Below are positions 8,250 through 17,838 of a stretch of DNA of 64,000 nucleotides, piece by piece. This stretch comes from J054 sp965223095 (lineage in GTDB: Bacteria > Pseudomonadota > Gammaproteobacteria > Steroidobacterales > GCA-2729495), in contig OZ244979.1 of NCBI GenBank assembly GCA_965223095.1, forward strand, positions 3,410,001-3,474,000, given 5' to 3'. Both the position numbers and the translations under genes were made by a program. The notes beneath the pieces are model-generated. The model worked only from the letters and a program-made list of their open reading frames with translations, had not been told where the DNA came from and searched no databases. How positions within the stretch are numbered: the first letter of the stretch is position 1; every line of letters begins with the position of its first letter.

Positions 8250-9449
8250 ATGACTGAACAGCGCTCAAGCTGGCCCGTCGCCATTGTCGGTGCTGGACCC
8301 GTCGGTCTATGCGCCGCGATGAAACTTGCTCGTTTGGGCGTGCATTCCATCGTGCTAGAGCGTGACCAAAGCATTTCCAAAGATCTTCGCGCCTCAACGT
8401 TTCACCCACCCACCTTGGATATGCTCAGTGAGTTCGGCCTGACGGAGCACATGATCACCGAGGGACTCATCGTGCCTGAATGGCAGGTAAGGCTGCACGC
8501 CAGTCATGAGTCTGCCGTTTTTGATTTGTCGGTACTGAAAGCCGACACACAACACCCTTACCGGTTGCAGTACGAACAGGCTGCCTTTTGCGCGCTACTT
8601 GAGGCTCGCGTGGAAACGGAATCTCGCATCGATTTGCGGCGCGGCTTCGAAGTCGCTGAAATTGTGCAGCATGATGATGGCATAAGAATTTTTTCAGCGG
8701 AGAACAAACAGCTTGTGCGTGCCGAGTTTTTGATCGCTGCCGACGGCGCAGCGAGTACCTTGCGCAAGCTACTAGACTTGCCATTCGCTGGACTGACTTA
8801 TCCAGAAACAACTCTGCTGGCCACGACTCGATTTCCCTTCGAAGAACATCTGCCGGGCTTATCATGGGTCAACTACTGCTGGTCAGACCGTGGAACCTTT
8901 TCTCTGCTGCGCGTGCCCGATCGCTGGCGGGTCAGCCTGTATGCCGATGAAGCTGAGGAAATTGCTGATGCGCTAAAGCCTGCGCGTCTGCAAGAACGAT
9001 TACAAGAAATCGTCACGAACAAGCGCGGCTATAACATTATTGAGGCCAGGCCCTATCGTATCCATCAACGCATTCTGGATACCTACCGCGTCGACCGTGT
9101 GGTCTTTGCCGGTGATGCCGCGCACATTAATAGCCCCAGCGGCGGTATGGGCATGAATTGCGGCATTCATGATGCGTTTAATTTGGCGGAGAAATTGGCA
9201 GCCATACTGGCCGGGGAAGATATGGCCTTGCTGGATCTCTATGATCGCCAACGACGACCCTTAGCCCGCGATGACATCCTCAAGCGTGCGAATGAAAACC
9301 GCCAGCGCATGCAGCAGCGTGACCCGGCCTGGCGGCGCGCAGAATTGACACGCCTGCAAGGCATTGCGGCCGACGCCGATACGGCCCGAGAATATCTGCT
9401 AGGGTCCTCTATGATTGCCGGACTCCGCGAAGCCGCGGCCATTACTTAG
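8250..9449 (+). CDS. FAD-dependent aromatic-ring-type monooxygenase
   Basis: The 399-aa product belongs to the PHBH/UbiH-type FAD monooxygenases. It has the N-terminal dinucleotide motif VAIVGAGPVGLCAAMKLARLG, a DG motif (LIAADGAASTLRKLL) near residue 170, and the GDAAHINSPSGGMGMNCG motif near 290 that contacts FAD. Such enzymes hydroxylate phenolic or related substrates with NAD(P)H and O2. It is followed 12 bases later by an aldehyde dehydrogenase, and both lie behind an IclR regulator, supporting a ring-hydroxylation plus oxidation route. The substrate is not determined; the protein lacks the C-terminal thioredoxin-like domain of phenol hydroxylases. Confidence 0.85.
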   Translation: MTEQRSSWPVAIVGAGPVGLCAAMKLARLGVHSIVLERDQSISKDLRASTFHPPTLDMLSEFGLTEHMITEGLIVPEWQVRLHASHESAVFDLSVLKADTQHPYRLQYEQAAFCALLEARVETESRIDLRRGFEVAEIVQHDDGIRIFSAENKQLVRAEFLIAADGAASTLRKLLDLPFAGLTYPETTLLATTRFPFEEHLPGLSWVNYCWSDRGTFSLLRVPDRWRVSLYADEAEEIADALKPARLQERLQEIVTNKRGYNIIEARPYRIHQRILDTYRVDRVVFAGDAAHINSPSGGMGMNCGIHDAFNLAEKLAAILAGEDMALLDLYDRQRRPLARDDILKRANENRQRMQQRDPAWRRAELTRLQGIAADADTAREYLLGSSMIAGLREAAAIT

Positions 9450-9461
9450 ATTCAGCCATCC

Positions 9462-10961
9462 ATGCACAGCCGAAAAAATATCCCAGAACTCATCGGCGCC
9501 TACATCAATGGTCAGTGGCAAAAGCCGGCGGCTGATTGCCGGAAAATCCCGGTGATCAACCCCGCAACCGGATCACCAATCAGTCAGCTTGCCGAAGACG
9601 ATGCCGAAGCCGTTTCACGGGCGGTTCAAGCAGCTCGAGAAAGTTTTTCCGCGGGACAGTGGTCCCGAGCGCCGGTGGCCGAACGCAAGCGCCTGCTATT
9701 ACGCGTTCATGCACTGATCACCGAGCACGCGGAGGAATTAGCCCAACTAGAAACTCTGGGTGCCGGCATACCCATTGCGCAAACTCGCGGCCGACATGTT
9801 GTGCGCGCGGCCATGAACTTTGAGTTTTTTGCCGAGTACATCAGCCAAACGACGGATCACTTGTTCGATCAACATCCCGACTACCTTTCTTTCATCCGCC
9901 ATGAACCCGTAGGCGTCGCTGGCCTCATTGCCCCTTGGAACGCGCCACTGGCCTTGGCCACGATGAAACTGGCGGGCGCCATTGCGTTTGGCAATAGCTG
10001 TGTACTAAAACCTTCCGAACTCACACCGCTGCCCTTTCTGCTGCTAATGGATTTACTGGCAGAGGCCGGACTGCCGAATGGTGTGGTTAACTTGGTCAAC
10101 GGACGAGGCCCGGTAACCGGTCATGCCCTGGTAGAACATCCGGATGTGCAAGTCATCGCCTTTACCGGCGGCACCGCGACGGGCCGGTTGATAGGCGCCA
10201 CGGGCGGACAAACCCTAAAGCGCGTCGTCACGGAACTTGGCGGGAAATCCGCCAACATCATCTGCGCGGATGCCGATCTTGATCGAGCCGTGGATAGCGC
10301 TCTGCTCGCAGGCTTTTCGAACAACGGGCAACAATGCCTCGCTGGCACCAGAGTGCTACTCGAACGCAGTATCGCAAAGCGGTTCCTCGAAAAATTCATT
10401 CCACGGGTGAAGTCCTTGCGCATTGGACCACCGGATGACGCGGATACGGAGGTCGGCCCGCTGATTTCCGCCGGACAGTTAGCACGCGTCGCCGCTTATG
10501 CCGACGCCGCGCGGGAGGATGGGATGGAAATCTTAGCCGGCGGCGCGCCAGCGCAGCTGGGCCAAGGCTATTACTTCGAACCCACGGTGGTACGCGCGCA
10601 AGACAATAGACAGCGAGTCTGCCGCGAAGAAATTTTTGGCCCTTTCGTCGCTATCCTCGAGTTTGCAAGCTTTGATGAAGCCATCAGTATGGCCAACGAC
10701 AGCGAATTCGGACTGGTCTCTTATCTATGGACCAGTCAGCTGGATAAAGCCATGCGCGGAGCCGATGCATTGCGCACGGGGGTTGTTTGGATCAACACAC
10801 CTCTGTTCCGGGAACTACGCGCGCCCTTCGGCGGTTACAAGAACTCGGGCGTTGGTCGAGACGGCGGCAATTGGAGCCGCGAACTGTTTACCGAAACAAA
10901 GACCGTCACCATCCCTAGGCGCGACTTTCCCCTCGCCCAGATGGGTAAGATTAATCACTGA
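9462..10961 (+). CDS. NAD(P)-dependent aldehyde dehydrogenase
   Basis: The 499-aa product is a full-length ALDH superfamily member. The active-site glutamate lies in VVTELGGKSANII and the catalytic cysteine in FSNNGQQCLAGTRVLLE. The cofactor-binding segment GLIAPWNAPLALATMKLAGA and the late motif EEIFGPFVAILEF are intact. It oxidises an aldehyde to the acid. It lies between the FAD monooxygenase and an MFS transporter on the same strand. Family neighbours such as vanillin, betaine and 2-hydroxymuconic semialdehyde dehydrogenases all share these motifs, so the substrate remains open. Confidence 0.9.
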   Translation: MHSRKNIPELIGAYINGQWQKPAADCRKIPVINPATGSPISQLAEDDAEAVSRAVQAARESFSAGQWSRAPVAERKRLLLRVHALITEHAEELAQLETLGAGIPIAQTRGRHVVRAAMNFEFFAEYISQTTDHLFDQHPDYLSFIRHEPVGVAGLIAPWNAPLALATMKLAGAIAFGNSCVLKPSELTPLPFLLLMDLLAEAGLPNGVVNLVNGRGPVTGHALVEHPDVQVIAFTGGTATGRLIGATGGQTLKRVVTELGGKSANIICADADLDRAVDSALLAGFSNNGQQCLAGTRVLLERSIAKRFLEKFIPRVKSLRIGPPDDADTEVGPLISAGQLARVAAYADAAREDGMEILAGGAPAQLGQGYYFEPTVVRAQDNRQRVCREEIFGPFVAILEFASFDEAISMANDSEFGLVSYLWTSQLDKAMRGADALRTGVVWINTPLFRELRAPFGGYKNSGVGRDGGNWSRELFTETKTVTIPRRDFPLAQMGKINH

Positions 10962-11000
10962 AACCGCGGCCGCGGCCGCCGTAAATTAGAGGAAAAGCAG

Positions 11001-12152
11001 ATGGATCAAGACAAAACGTCCGTCGTCGCCGCGGCCGTTGCGCTGAGCTGCGTTGGCGTATTTGGGCTCATCCCGCAACCCATTTTCGTCGGCGCGCTGC
11101 AAGACGTCCTGGGCTTTAGCAACCAACAAGCGGGACTGATCGCCGCCGCTGAGGTTTTTGGCGGTGCACTGGCTTGTGTTTTTGCGTCGTTTTGGATTCA
11201 GCGCGTGAACTGGCGAACGGCGTCACTATTTGCCGTCGCGGTGGTAATCATCGGCAACGTTCTGTCTAGCGTGCAAACCAGTTACGGTGGCCTGCTAGCC
11301 CTGCGCCTAGCCGTTGGCTTTTTGGGTCAAGGCACAGCCTTCGCCATCGCCATTAGCGTTATCAGCGGCACCAAAGCAACGGAGCGCAATTTCGCCTACT
11401 CCATTGCCGCGCAAGTCGCCTTCGGTGTCATCGCTTTTGCCGCCCTGCCCTTTGCGGTGGCACGCTGGCAACTGGGGGGCATCTTGCTCCCCCTGGCGGT
11501 ACTCGCGCTACTCATCTCACCCTTGCTGCGGCAAATTCCAGCCGGCAATACACAACAATTGGCTGGCAACGACGGTGGCCCACAGCAAGCTTCCATCGCG
11601 CCGGCTTTAATCGCCTTGGCGGCCCTGCTGATTTGGTGCATCGGTCTGGGTGGCATTTACGCCTTCGAAGAACGCATTGCGGTTGCCGCCGGCTTGGAAC
11701 CGAAAAGTGCGGGTTCGGCGCTTGCCTTGGCCGTGGCAGTCGGTTTTCTCGGCGCCATGGCGGCCTCATGGGTCGCTGATCGTTGGGGGCGAATTCCGCC
11801 CGTTACCGTCGCGCTGCTGGCACAGGTAGCAGCCATCGCTCTGCTACGTGGCGAAATGAGTTGGCTGCAATTTGCCGTCATCGCCAGCGTGTTTCATTTT
11901 TTCTGGAACTTTACCGGCCCTTACTTGATGGGACTGGTCGCCGGTAACGATGCGACCGGTCGCGTGGCGGTACTCATGCCGGCGGCGCAAACCGGCGGCT
12001 TTGCCGTGGGCACAGCCCTGGCCGGTAACCTCATGACCGGGGACAGCCTGCTGGCTGCCAACGGTGTGGCCATGGGCGGCTGCCTGCTGGCGCTGCTGAT
12101 TTTTGTTCCAACCGCAATATCGGCAGCGAGACGCAGCAAGCCGGTCGGCTGA
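11001..12152 (+). CDS. MFS transporter
   Basis: The 383-aa protein has about 12 hydrophobic helices and is somewhat short for the family. The loop between helices 2 and 3 carries a weakened MFS signature (SFWIQRVNWRT) and that in the second half is WVADRWGRIPPV, close to the canonical D-R-x-G-R form. A good ribosome-binding site (GAGGA, 7 bases before the ATG) is present. As the last gene of the catabolic cluster it may import the substrate or export a product. The cluster therefore has two unrelated transporters. Confidence 0.8.
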   Translation: MDQDKTSVVAAAVALSCVGVFGLIPQPIFVGALQDVLGFSNQQAGLIAAAEVFGGALACVFASFWIQRVNWRTASLFAVAVVIIGNVLSSVQTSYGGLLALRLAVGFLGQGTAFAIAISVISGTKATERNFAYSIAAQVAFGVIAFAALPFAVARWQLGGILLPLAVLALLISPLLRQIPAGNTQQLAGNDGGPQQASIAPALIALAALLIWCIGLGGIYAFEERIAVAAGLEPKSAGSALALAVAVGFLGAMAASWVADRWGRIPPVTVALLAQVAAIALLRGEMSWLQFAVIASVFHFFWNFTGPYLMGLVAGNDATGRVAVLMPAAQTGGFAVGTALAGNLMTGDSLLAANGVAMGGCLLALLIFVPTAISAARRSKPVG

Positions 12153-12603
12153 CGTCCCGGCGATGCCGAACAACACAGTGAGAATAAAAAACGCGCCGGA
12201 GCAACGTCATTCCCGGTTAAGGGGACCCGGGCCGTCACATCCGGCGCAGTGGAAGACCTGGAGGATCCAGCGCCACAAATTCAAACTCGATCTTATGTCA
12301 GATGGTCGCCTGCAACAATACCGCTATTGGATTAACTATATGAGAAAGAACTATATTACAAAAACTGAACCAATCTTTTTTCCGGCCTTAGTGGGGAATA
12401 AATTTATGATTTTTAATCAGTTAATCTTTGAATAACACCCGCATAACCGCTGTATTCACCCATTAACGTCCGCGCGATAGATGCTTCGGCGGACCGCAGA
12501 CTGGACATCAAAAGCGCAACATCAGCCAAAGGCTAGCGCAGAAACCTCGCTGCGGCACCCAAAATCGTCTGGTTCAAGGCGTGGTACCTGAGCTGTAAAG
12601 GAT
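12153..12603. other. Convergent intergenic region with a long hairpin and an AT-rich tract
   Basis: This separates the convergent MFS gene and FGGY kinase. Near its start an 8-bp stem (GCGCCGGA at 12193, TCCGGCGC at 12240) encloses a second G/C-rich inverted repeat (CCCGG/CCCGGG); there is no T-run, so it is not a standard terminator. From 12290 to 12430 the DNA turns AT-rich without a convincing gene. No ribosome-binding site supports the short plus-strand frame here. Confidence 0.45.
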
Positions 12604-14007
12604 CTACTGGGCCCGCGCATCTTTCTCCAGCTCCTGCCGAAGCCATACTCTCCACGCCGCGTACTTCTCTGCCAAGTACTGGCCCCGGGTACCCTCCGGA
12701 ACAACCTGCACCGCGGCGGATGCAGGCACCGGCACTGCAGCCGCTAGCCTTGCCGCGCCCGTCAAACCGGCTTCGGGTTCATCAGGCAAGTACACACTGC
12801 GTCCGAGCAAAGTTGCCAGACCCTCGGCCAAGGCGGTATCACGAGTAAGACCCCCCGTAAGCAGCACGCGTGGCGGCGCGAAGTCGGCTCTCAAATCCTG
12901 CAGAATTTCGTAGACGCGAAACAACAAGCCTTCGAGCATGACCCGCCGTTGCTCGACATCGGGCAAGCGACGCGCTGACGGTGAGAGCAGCGGACCTAAA
13001 CCGGCGCGCCAATGCGGCGCGCCGATACCGGCGCGATCAGGCAACGCAAAAGCCTCCGCCGCTTCGTCAATTTGACCCAAGGCCGTCGGCGGCGGCGCAC
13101 AGGCATCCAGCGACGGACCGGCGCCGTTGATAGTGCCTTCCATGGCGCAAGGCATATCGCCGGCATGCCAGTACAAAGGTGCCGTGAGATATCCCGCCCG
13201 GCGTTGATTCGCCGTGACACCCGGCCACAACACAAAGGCGCCGGTGCCGAAATTCACCAGGGCCTGACGCCCATCAGCGGACATCACAGCCAGCGCACCC
13301 GCCGCTTGATCGGCGAGGGTCGTGGTCAGCAGCGGGCCCTGCTTCAGCGGGGTCTGACGGCCCTGGCTGCTTACAATGCGCGGTAAAGCTGACACCGGCA
13401 CACCATAGACATCCAGTAAGTCAGCATCCCATTCAGCCCGCCCAATATTCAACATGCCGGTGCGAGCGGCCATACCGATGTCGGTTTCGTGCGCCCGGTC
13501 CGTGCTCATGTGCCAGACGATCCAGCTCTCCAAAGTTCCAAACAGCAATTGGCCGTCACGAAGACCCGCCGCGAGACTTTTGTCCCTCGCCAGCATACTG
13601 GCCAGCTTGGGCCCAGCGTAGTGCGCCGACAGGCGCAATCCGCTGCGCTCAACCAGCATCGGTTCGAAATCTCGGTGCGCGGCACACCATTGTTGGGCGC
13701 GGCGATCCTGCCAAGAAACTAGCGGCGTACAGGCCTCGCCGGTATAACGATTCCACAACAAGAAGCTTGATCGCTGACTGGCAATTCCAAGCGGCACATC
13801 AGGTCGGCCCTGCGCGGCAAGTAGCTCGTCCACTACCGTGATCCAGGCTTGGGGATCAGCTTCGCGAATCAGACCGGTGCCGCGCAACTTGGGCGCGGGG
13901 CGCCAATTCATCGCGATCAATTCACCTGACTCGCTCAAGGCGGCGCTCTTTACGCGGGTACTACCTAAATCCAGGGCGATTGATTGCATCGAGAACCTAT
14001 TGTTCAT
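12604..14007 (-). CDS. FGGY-family carbohydrate kinase
   Basis: The 467-aa product has the ASKHA ATPase fold of the FGGY family: phosphate-1 loop IALDLGSTRVKSAAL at the N-terminus, the sugar-binding region around WQDRRAQQW, and the C-terminal adenosine-binding stretch RVLLTGGLTRDTALAEGLA. It resembles glycerol and xylulose kinases in length. Two starts fit (14007 or the ATG six codons on, giving MQSIALDLGS). It stands alone, flanked by a convergent cluster and a divergent membrane protein, so the sugar or polyol phosphorylated cannot be inferred from neighbours. Confidence 0.82.
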   Translation of the reverse strand: MNNRFSMQSIALDLGSTRVKSAALSESGELIAMNWRPAPKLRGTGLIREADPQAWITVVDELLAAQGRPDVPLGIASQRSSFLLWNRYTGEACTPLVSWQDRRAQQWCAAHRDFEPMLVERSGLRLSAHYAGPKLASMLARDKSLAAGLRDGQLLFGTLESWIVWHMSTDRAHETDIGMAARTGMLNIGRAEWDADLLDVYGVPVSALPRIVSSQGRQTPLKQGPLLTTTLADQAAGALAVMSADGRQALVNFGTGAFVLWPGVTANQRRAGYLTAPLYWHAGDMPCAMEGTINGAGPSLDACAPPPTALGQIDEAAEAFALPDRAGIGAPHWRAGLGPLLSPSARRLPDVEQRRVMLEGLLFRVYEILQDLRADFAPPRVLLTGGLTRDTALAEGLATLLGRSVYLPDEPEAGLTGAARLAAAVPVPASAAVQVVPEGTRGQYLAEKYAAWRVWLRQELEKDARAQ

Positions 14008-14231
14008 GACCGCAGGCCAACATTATCCATGCGCGGGATAAAACGCCGGTTTTCGGACCGCGAACTTCGCGGGCCAAATTGAGCACAAGACCATCAATCT
14101 TCACGGCACGAAGACGGACCGGCTTGACCGGGTTAAAAAAGAATCTATAACGACGGCTCACTTGCGCCATACTCAACATGCCTAGACAATCAAGCTCAAT
14201 CTAAAGGTTGATATCACGATAGTGACAAACA

Positions 14232-14693
14232 ATGATACAGATTGATCCGGCATGGCAAGGCGAAGTCGCCTTCTATGAATTGGTCTTCGGAACCTGGCTC
14301 ACTTACGCCTTTCTGGTCCTAATGTGGGAGCGGGTGTTGAGTGCACCCTTGTCCGAATGGAAATACATACTAATCACATTCTTAGGTGCCAGTTTTTTCT
14401 GGGTCAATCACTATTTTCAACATGCGCCGCTGTATCTTTGGCTCCTGAACGGGTACTCCTTAGTTTTCTTAGTCATCTACTTCTGGGTGTGCGTAAAACC
14501 GCAGATTCGGGGCATAGCGTGGAAAATCGGCGCCACACTCTCGGCCGTTGTGTTCACCATTGCCTTCATCGGCTTTGAAAATATCGCTCGCTATGGGGTA
14601 AATCGCGGTGTGCATGAATTTTGGTTTATGGCCGCGGCCTACTTCGGATTTCTATGGCTGATCTACTGGCGCGGAGCCAAGCGCAGCGGCTGA
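14232..14693 (+). CDS. Hypothetical membrane protein with about five helices
   Basis: The 153-aa product is not recognised. Hydropathy by eye gives membrane segments around residues 17-32, 45-60, 66-85, 95-113 and 128-145, with many aromatic residues (Trp, Phe, Tyr). The arrangement vaguely recalls carotenoid-cyclase-type or spirocyclase membrane proteins but no signature is present. It stands alone between a divergent kinase and a plus-strand VPLPA-CTERM gene. Confidence 0.6.
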   Translation: MIQIDPAWQGEVAFYELVFGTWLTYAFLVLMWERVLSAPLSEWKYILITFLGASFFWVNHYFQHAPLYLWLLNGYSLVFLVIYFWVCVKPQIRGIAWKIGATLSAVVFTIAFIGFENIARYGVNRGVHEFWFMAAAYFGFLWLIYWRGAKRSG

Positions 14694-14883
14694 AGATACC
14701 CAGAGCCCCTGCCGACAAACCTCTTTCGCTGTCAGGCGAGCCGGCTCTGACCAACTAGAAACCCTACAAACGGCGAACAAATCCTGGTCGCTAGATTCGG
14801 CATCGTTCTCCAAGATCTGCCTCTAATGCGAAGCCCATCCGATGGCTTAGTTCGCAGCAGCATCAATCTACGGAGATTTGCCC

Positions 14884-15570
14884 ATGAAACGAATTTTTAC
14901 CGCTGTTGGCGCCATGACGCTTGCCAGTCTTTGTTCATCACTTGCTCCCGCGGCCACCTTAGGCCTGGATGACCTAAACCCCGGCGATTTACAGATTACC
15001 GAATATCTCGCTAACCCGGTGGGCATAGCTGACCAAGAAGGCGAATATTTTGAAGTCTTCAATCGGCGCAGTGAGCCTGTGAATCTCAGCGGGCTGACGG
15101 TCAGCGACGAGGGCAGTAACAGCTTTACCGTAGACGGCCTGATCCTCGGAGCAAGAGCCTTCGCTATTTTTAGCAACGGCGACGGCAGCGCTCTGGCGTT
15201 TTCGCCAGACTATCAATACGGAGGCAGCATGAGCCTCACCAACACCGATGATGAAATTCTCCTCATCGGCAGCGCTAATCAGGTTTTACAAAGCCTCAAG
15301 TACTCTGATGGGGATGCTTTTGGCGCTGGTGTGGCACACGAGTTGATCTTGGGCGACAGCAGCAAGTCAGAACTGCTGGGCCCGAATCTAGGCGGCGATT
15401 ACCGCTTCGCCACTGACTCCTTGAACTTGGACAATTTCGGCTCACCCGGCCGAGGGGGCAACACTCAGTTCGACTCACCCGTGGTGCCGCTGCCGGCAGC
15501 AGCTTGGCTATTTGGGTCCGCACTGATATCGCTGCTCAGACTTCGGCGGAACGAACAAAAACTGCGCTAG
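14884..15570 (+). CDS. Lamin-tail-domain protein with VPLPA-CTERM sorting signal
   Basis: The start is the ATG giving MKRIFTAVG, preceded by a GGAG box; the longer TTG reading is unlikely. The N-terminus is a signal peptide. The middle (DLQITEYLANPVGIADQEGEYFEVFNRR, then NLSGLTVSDEG...) fits a lamin-tail/LTD beta-sandwich domain, as in secreted proteins. The C-terminus VPLPAAAWLFGSAL, then a hydrophobic helix ending LLRLRRNEQ, is the VPLPA variant of the PEP-CTERM sorting tag processed by exosortase. The protein is therefore expected to be exported and surface-sorted. No exosortase gene lies in the window. Confidence 0.8.
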   Translation: MKRIFTAVGAMTLASLCSSLAPAATLGLDDLNPGDLQITEYLANPVGIADQEGEYFEVFNRRSEPVNLSGLTVSDEGSNSFTVDGLILGARAFAIFSNGDGSALAFSPDYQYGGSMSLTNTDDEILLIGSANQVLQSLKYSDGDAFGAGVAHELILGDSSKSELLGPNLGGDYRFATDSLNLDNFGSPGRGGNTQFDSPVVPLPAAAWLFGSALISLLRLRRNEQKLR

Positions 15571-15602
15571 ACTCAGCGGCTAAAGGCCGGAGAATCTCTG
15601 CT

Positions 15603-16181
15603 ATGTCTATGCCCCAACCATTGCTCCACCGCGTCCCGCGAAACTCTTTGAACTCCACTATGCAGGCCGCATGGGATCAAGCAACCAAGGTAACCGGCGA
15701 CGCAAGCTTTATCGAAGTGTCCGGCAACAATCCGAGAATGTTCGAGTGGTATATCGAAGATTTTTACGGAAAAGTTTTCCACGCGCAGCGTTTTGATCAG
15801 CGCATTCTCGAACTGGTGCGCCTGCGCCTTGCCAACCTGCATGGCTGTGCCTTTTGTAATAAAGGGGATCGCGCACAGGCCATCAGCGCAGGCTTCACCG
15901 ATGATGAGCTCGACGCGCTGGCCGACTACGAGAATGGTCCGTTTAGTTCAGCCGAACGCGCGGCCATCGCCCTCGCAGATGAACTTGCGCTAACAAAACC
16001 CATGGGCCAATTAACACCCAGCTTGTACGCACGTCTCAGTAAGCACTTTAGCGACGGTGAAATCTACGAACTCGGTATGATCATGGCCGTGCTCTGCGGG
16101 ATGGCGAAGTTTCTCTTCGCCTTTGACCTTGTTGAGAAAGAAGCTAGCTGCCCTTTTCAACCCCAACTATCAGCAGGGTAG
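15603..16181 (+). CDS. Carboxymuconolactone decarboxylase (AhpD-like) family protein
   Basis: From the ATG at 15603 (MSMPQPLLH) the product is about 192 aa. It contains the all-alpha CMD/AhpD core: a helix with RILELVRLRLANLHGCAFCNKGDRAQA, then SAERAAIALADELALT. The CxxC pair (CAFC) is present, but the residue where AhpD-type peroxidase partners usually have histidine, four after the second cysteine, is aspartate. Alkylhydroperoxidase or decarboxylase activity is possible; the changed residue argues for caution. It stands alone between a VPLPA-CTERM gene and a convergent glycosyltransferase. Confidence 0.75.
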   Translation: MSMPQPLLHRVPRNSLNSTMQAAWDQATKVTGDASFIEVSGNNPRMFEWYIEDFYGKVFHAQRFDQRILELVRLRLANLHGCAFCNKGDRAQAISAGFTDDELDALADYENGPFSSAERAAIALADELALTKPMGQLTPSLYARLSKHFSDGEIYELGMIMAVLCGMAKFLFAFDLVEKEASCPFQPQLSAG

Positions 16182-16299
16182 ACAACAACCAATACCAGAC
16201 TTAGGCTCGACAGAATGAGCTTACGGTGGATGCTGGGGGCTCTTGTTTTGCGGCGCTTGCTGGCTACGACACTCGCTTGAACATGATCATGGACGAGGG

Positions 16300-17838
16300 C
16301 TAAAACGCATAGTAGCGCCGCAAGCGCTGATGAATTTCCCCGGGTTTCAAGACGGGATCAGTCGCATAGTAAATGCGCAGATGCTGCTCACGTGCCGTGC
16401 AAAGCCAACAATTCATCTCGCTGATCAATTTCACGCTACGAAAAAGCTCCTTGAGTTCAGCCTCGTCGAAACCAACATAAAGGCCTTTGTCGTAGCGAAG
16501 ATTTTCAGACCATAGGTGATAACTCATATGACGCCCGTGTGCGACGGGCAGTTGATCACGCCTATCCAAGACATTTAGGGCTGCGGACTGCCCATAGTGA
16601 GCCGCCATAACGATGGCCCCGTCACGCTGTTCCGGCTCGAGAGAATTCCAGGCACTGCGGGTCAATTCAAGCAACGCCGGCCAAGCCCCCATTTCCGCAA
16701 AGTGCGGAAAGTAGCGCTCGAGCTGGGCTACGCCCTTGCCGTAAACTGCCTGTTCCCGAGCCGCCATGAACGTCACGGCCTGATTGAGTAACGGGGCCGG
16801 TAGCAAAGGCACCGCCGTCGGTAAAACCAACATACCGGATGCAACCACGGCAATCAGTCCGACCCGCCAAAGTCCGGCTACCGGGGGCGCCAAAACCCGT
16901 TCCCAGAACAAGGCCCCAGACACTATGAACAGCAAAAAAACCGGAACAGCGAAATAGAACTTCACACCCGCGAAGATAAACAAGCCAAGGCACAACCAGG
17001 CACTTGTACCCAGTAAGCGCAGGGCCGGGCTCCCGGCGCAAAACAAGTAGATTGAACCAGGCCCCCAAATCAACGCGAACAAGGGATTCATGGTCAACAC
17101 CATGCCTAGCACAGGATTTTGTAAAACCAAAGCCACCGGTGCCGAGCTGTTGTAGGCGCTGATAAAATCCAAGAACGGAAACTGGTTGCGCCACTCCCAA
17201 TAAAAAAACGGCGCGGCGATTGCCATGACAAGCACCGCGGCCCAAATCACTTCGCGGCGCATCAGCAGGTGTCGATCCCAGAGTAAACAAGCCAAGGGCA
17301 GCGACGCGCACAGCGCTAAGATAGAAAGCTTGGTCAAAACCCCCAAGCCCAACACCAGCCCTAGAATGAACATGAATCGAGCTTCGCCCCGTTGCAGATA
17401 ACTAAGGGCCGCCCAAAAGGCCACTGCCCACCACAATTGATCCAAAACATTCATGGTGAACAGGCCCTGCACTGACACAAAACCGGGCACCAACAGTAAT
17501 ACCAATGCCGCGAGCCAGCATGCAAAGCGTCCGCCACCTAACAACCGGCAAAGTTCCGCCCCTAAAAGTGTCACCGCGATACCCAGCGCATGGGAAATGC
17601 CACGCAGTGCAAACAAGGAATCCAAACCGAGAAGCTGCAGCAAGCCCGCCAACCAGGCGATTAACGGCGGAAAATCGACATAGCCAAAGGCCGGTCTCAG
17701 ACCCGCATCTAGGAAATAGAGCTCATCGGACAAATAGCCATAACGCTCGCCCGCCAGGAACCAAATAAGCAATTTGAAACAAACGACAAAACCGACGAGC
17801 CGAGCACCCAAGCCACCCATACGCCAATCAGTCGTCAT
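16300..17838 (-). CDS. Glycosyltransferase family 39-like (PMT_2) membrane protein
   Basis: The 512-aa protein has some 11-13 hydrophobic segments. Near the N-terminus it carries the acidic motif YGYLSDELYFLDAG and GYVDFPPLIAWLAGL, the hallmark of ArnT/PMT_2-type transferases that use polyprenyl-phosphate sugars on the outer face of the inner membrane. The C-terminal ~130 residues form a soluble domain. It overlaps the upstream polyprenyl-glycosyltransferase by four bases (ATGA). In such pairs the GT2 enzyme makes the polyprenyl-phosphate sugar and the GT39 enzyme transfers it to lipid A, glycan or protein. The acceptor is unknown. Confidence 0.8.
   Translation of the reverse strand: MTTDWRMGGLGARLVGFVVCFKLLIWFLAGERYGYLSDELYFLDAGLRPAFGYVDFPPLIAWLAGLLQLLGLDSLFALRGISHALGIAVTLLGAELCRLLGGGRFACWLAALVLLLVPGFVSVQGLFTMNVLDQLWWAVAFWAALSYLQRGEARFMFILGLVLGLGVLTKLSILALCASLPLACLLWDRHLLMRREVIWAAVLVMAIAAPFFYWEWRNQFPFLDFISAYNSSAPVALVLQNPVLGMVLTMNPLFALIWGPGSIYLFCAGSPALRLLGTSAWLCLGLFIFAGVKFYFAVPVFLLFIVSGALFWERVLAPPVAGLWRVGLIAVVASGMLVLPTAVPLLPAPLLNQAVTFMAAREQAVYGKGVAQLERYFPHFAEMGAWPALLELTRSAWNSLEPEQRDGAIVMAAHYGQSAALNVLDRRDQLPVAHGRHMSYHLWSENLRYDKGLYVGFDEAELKELFRSVKLISEMNCWLCTAREQHLRIYYATDPVLKPGEIHQRLRRYYAF

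Noticed and set aside
13997..14179. 60-codon minus-strand frame upstream of the FGGY kinase
   Set aside because: Basic, without ribosome-binding site and overlapping the kinase start; probably chance.
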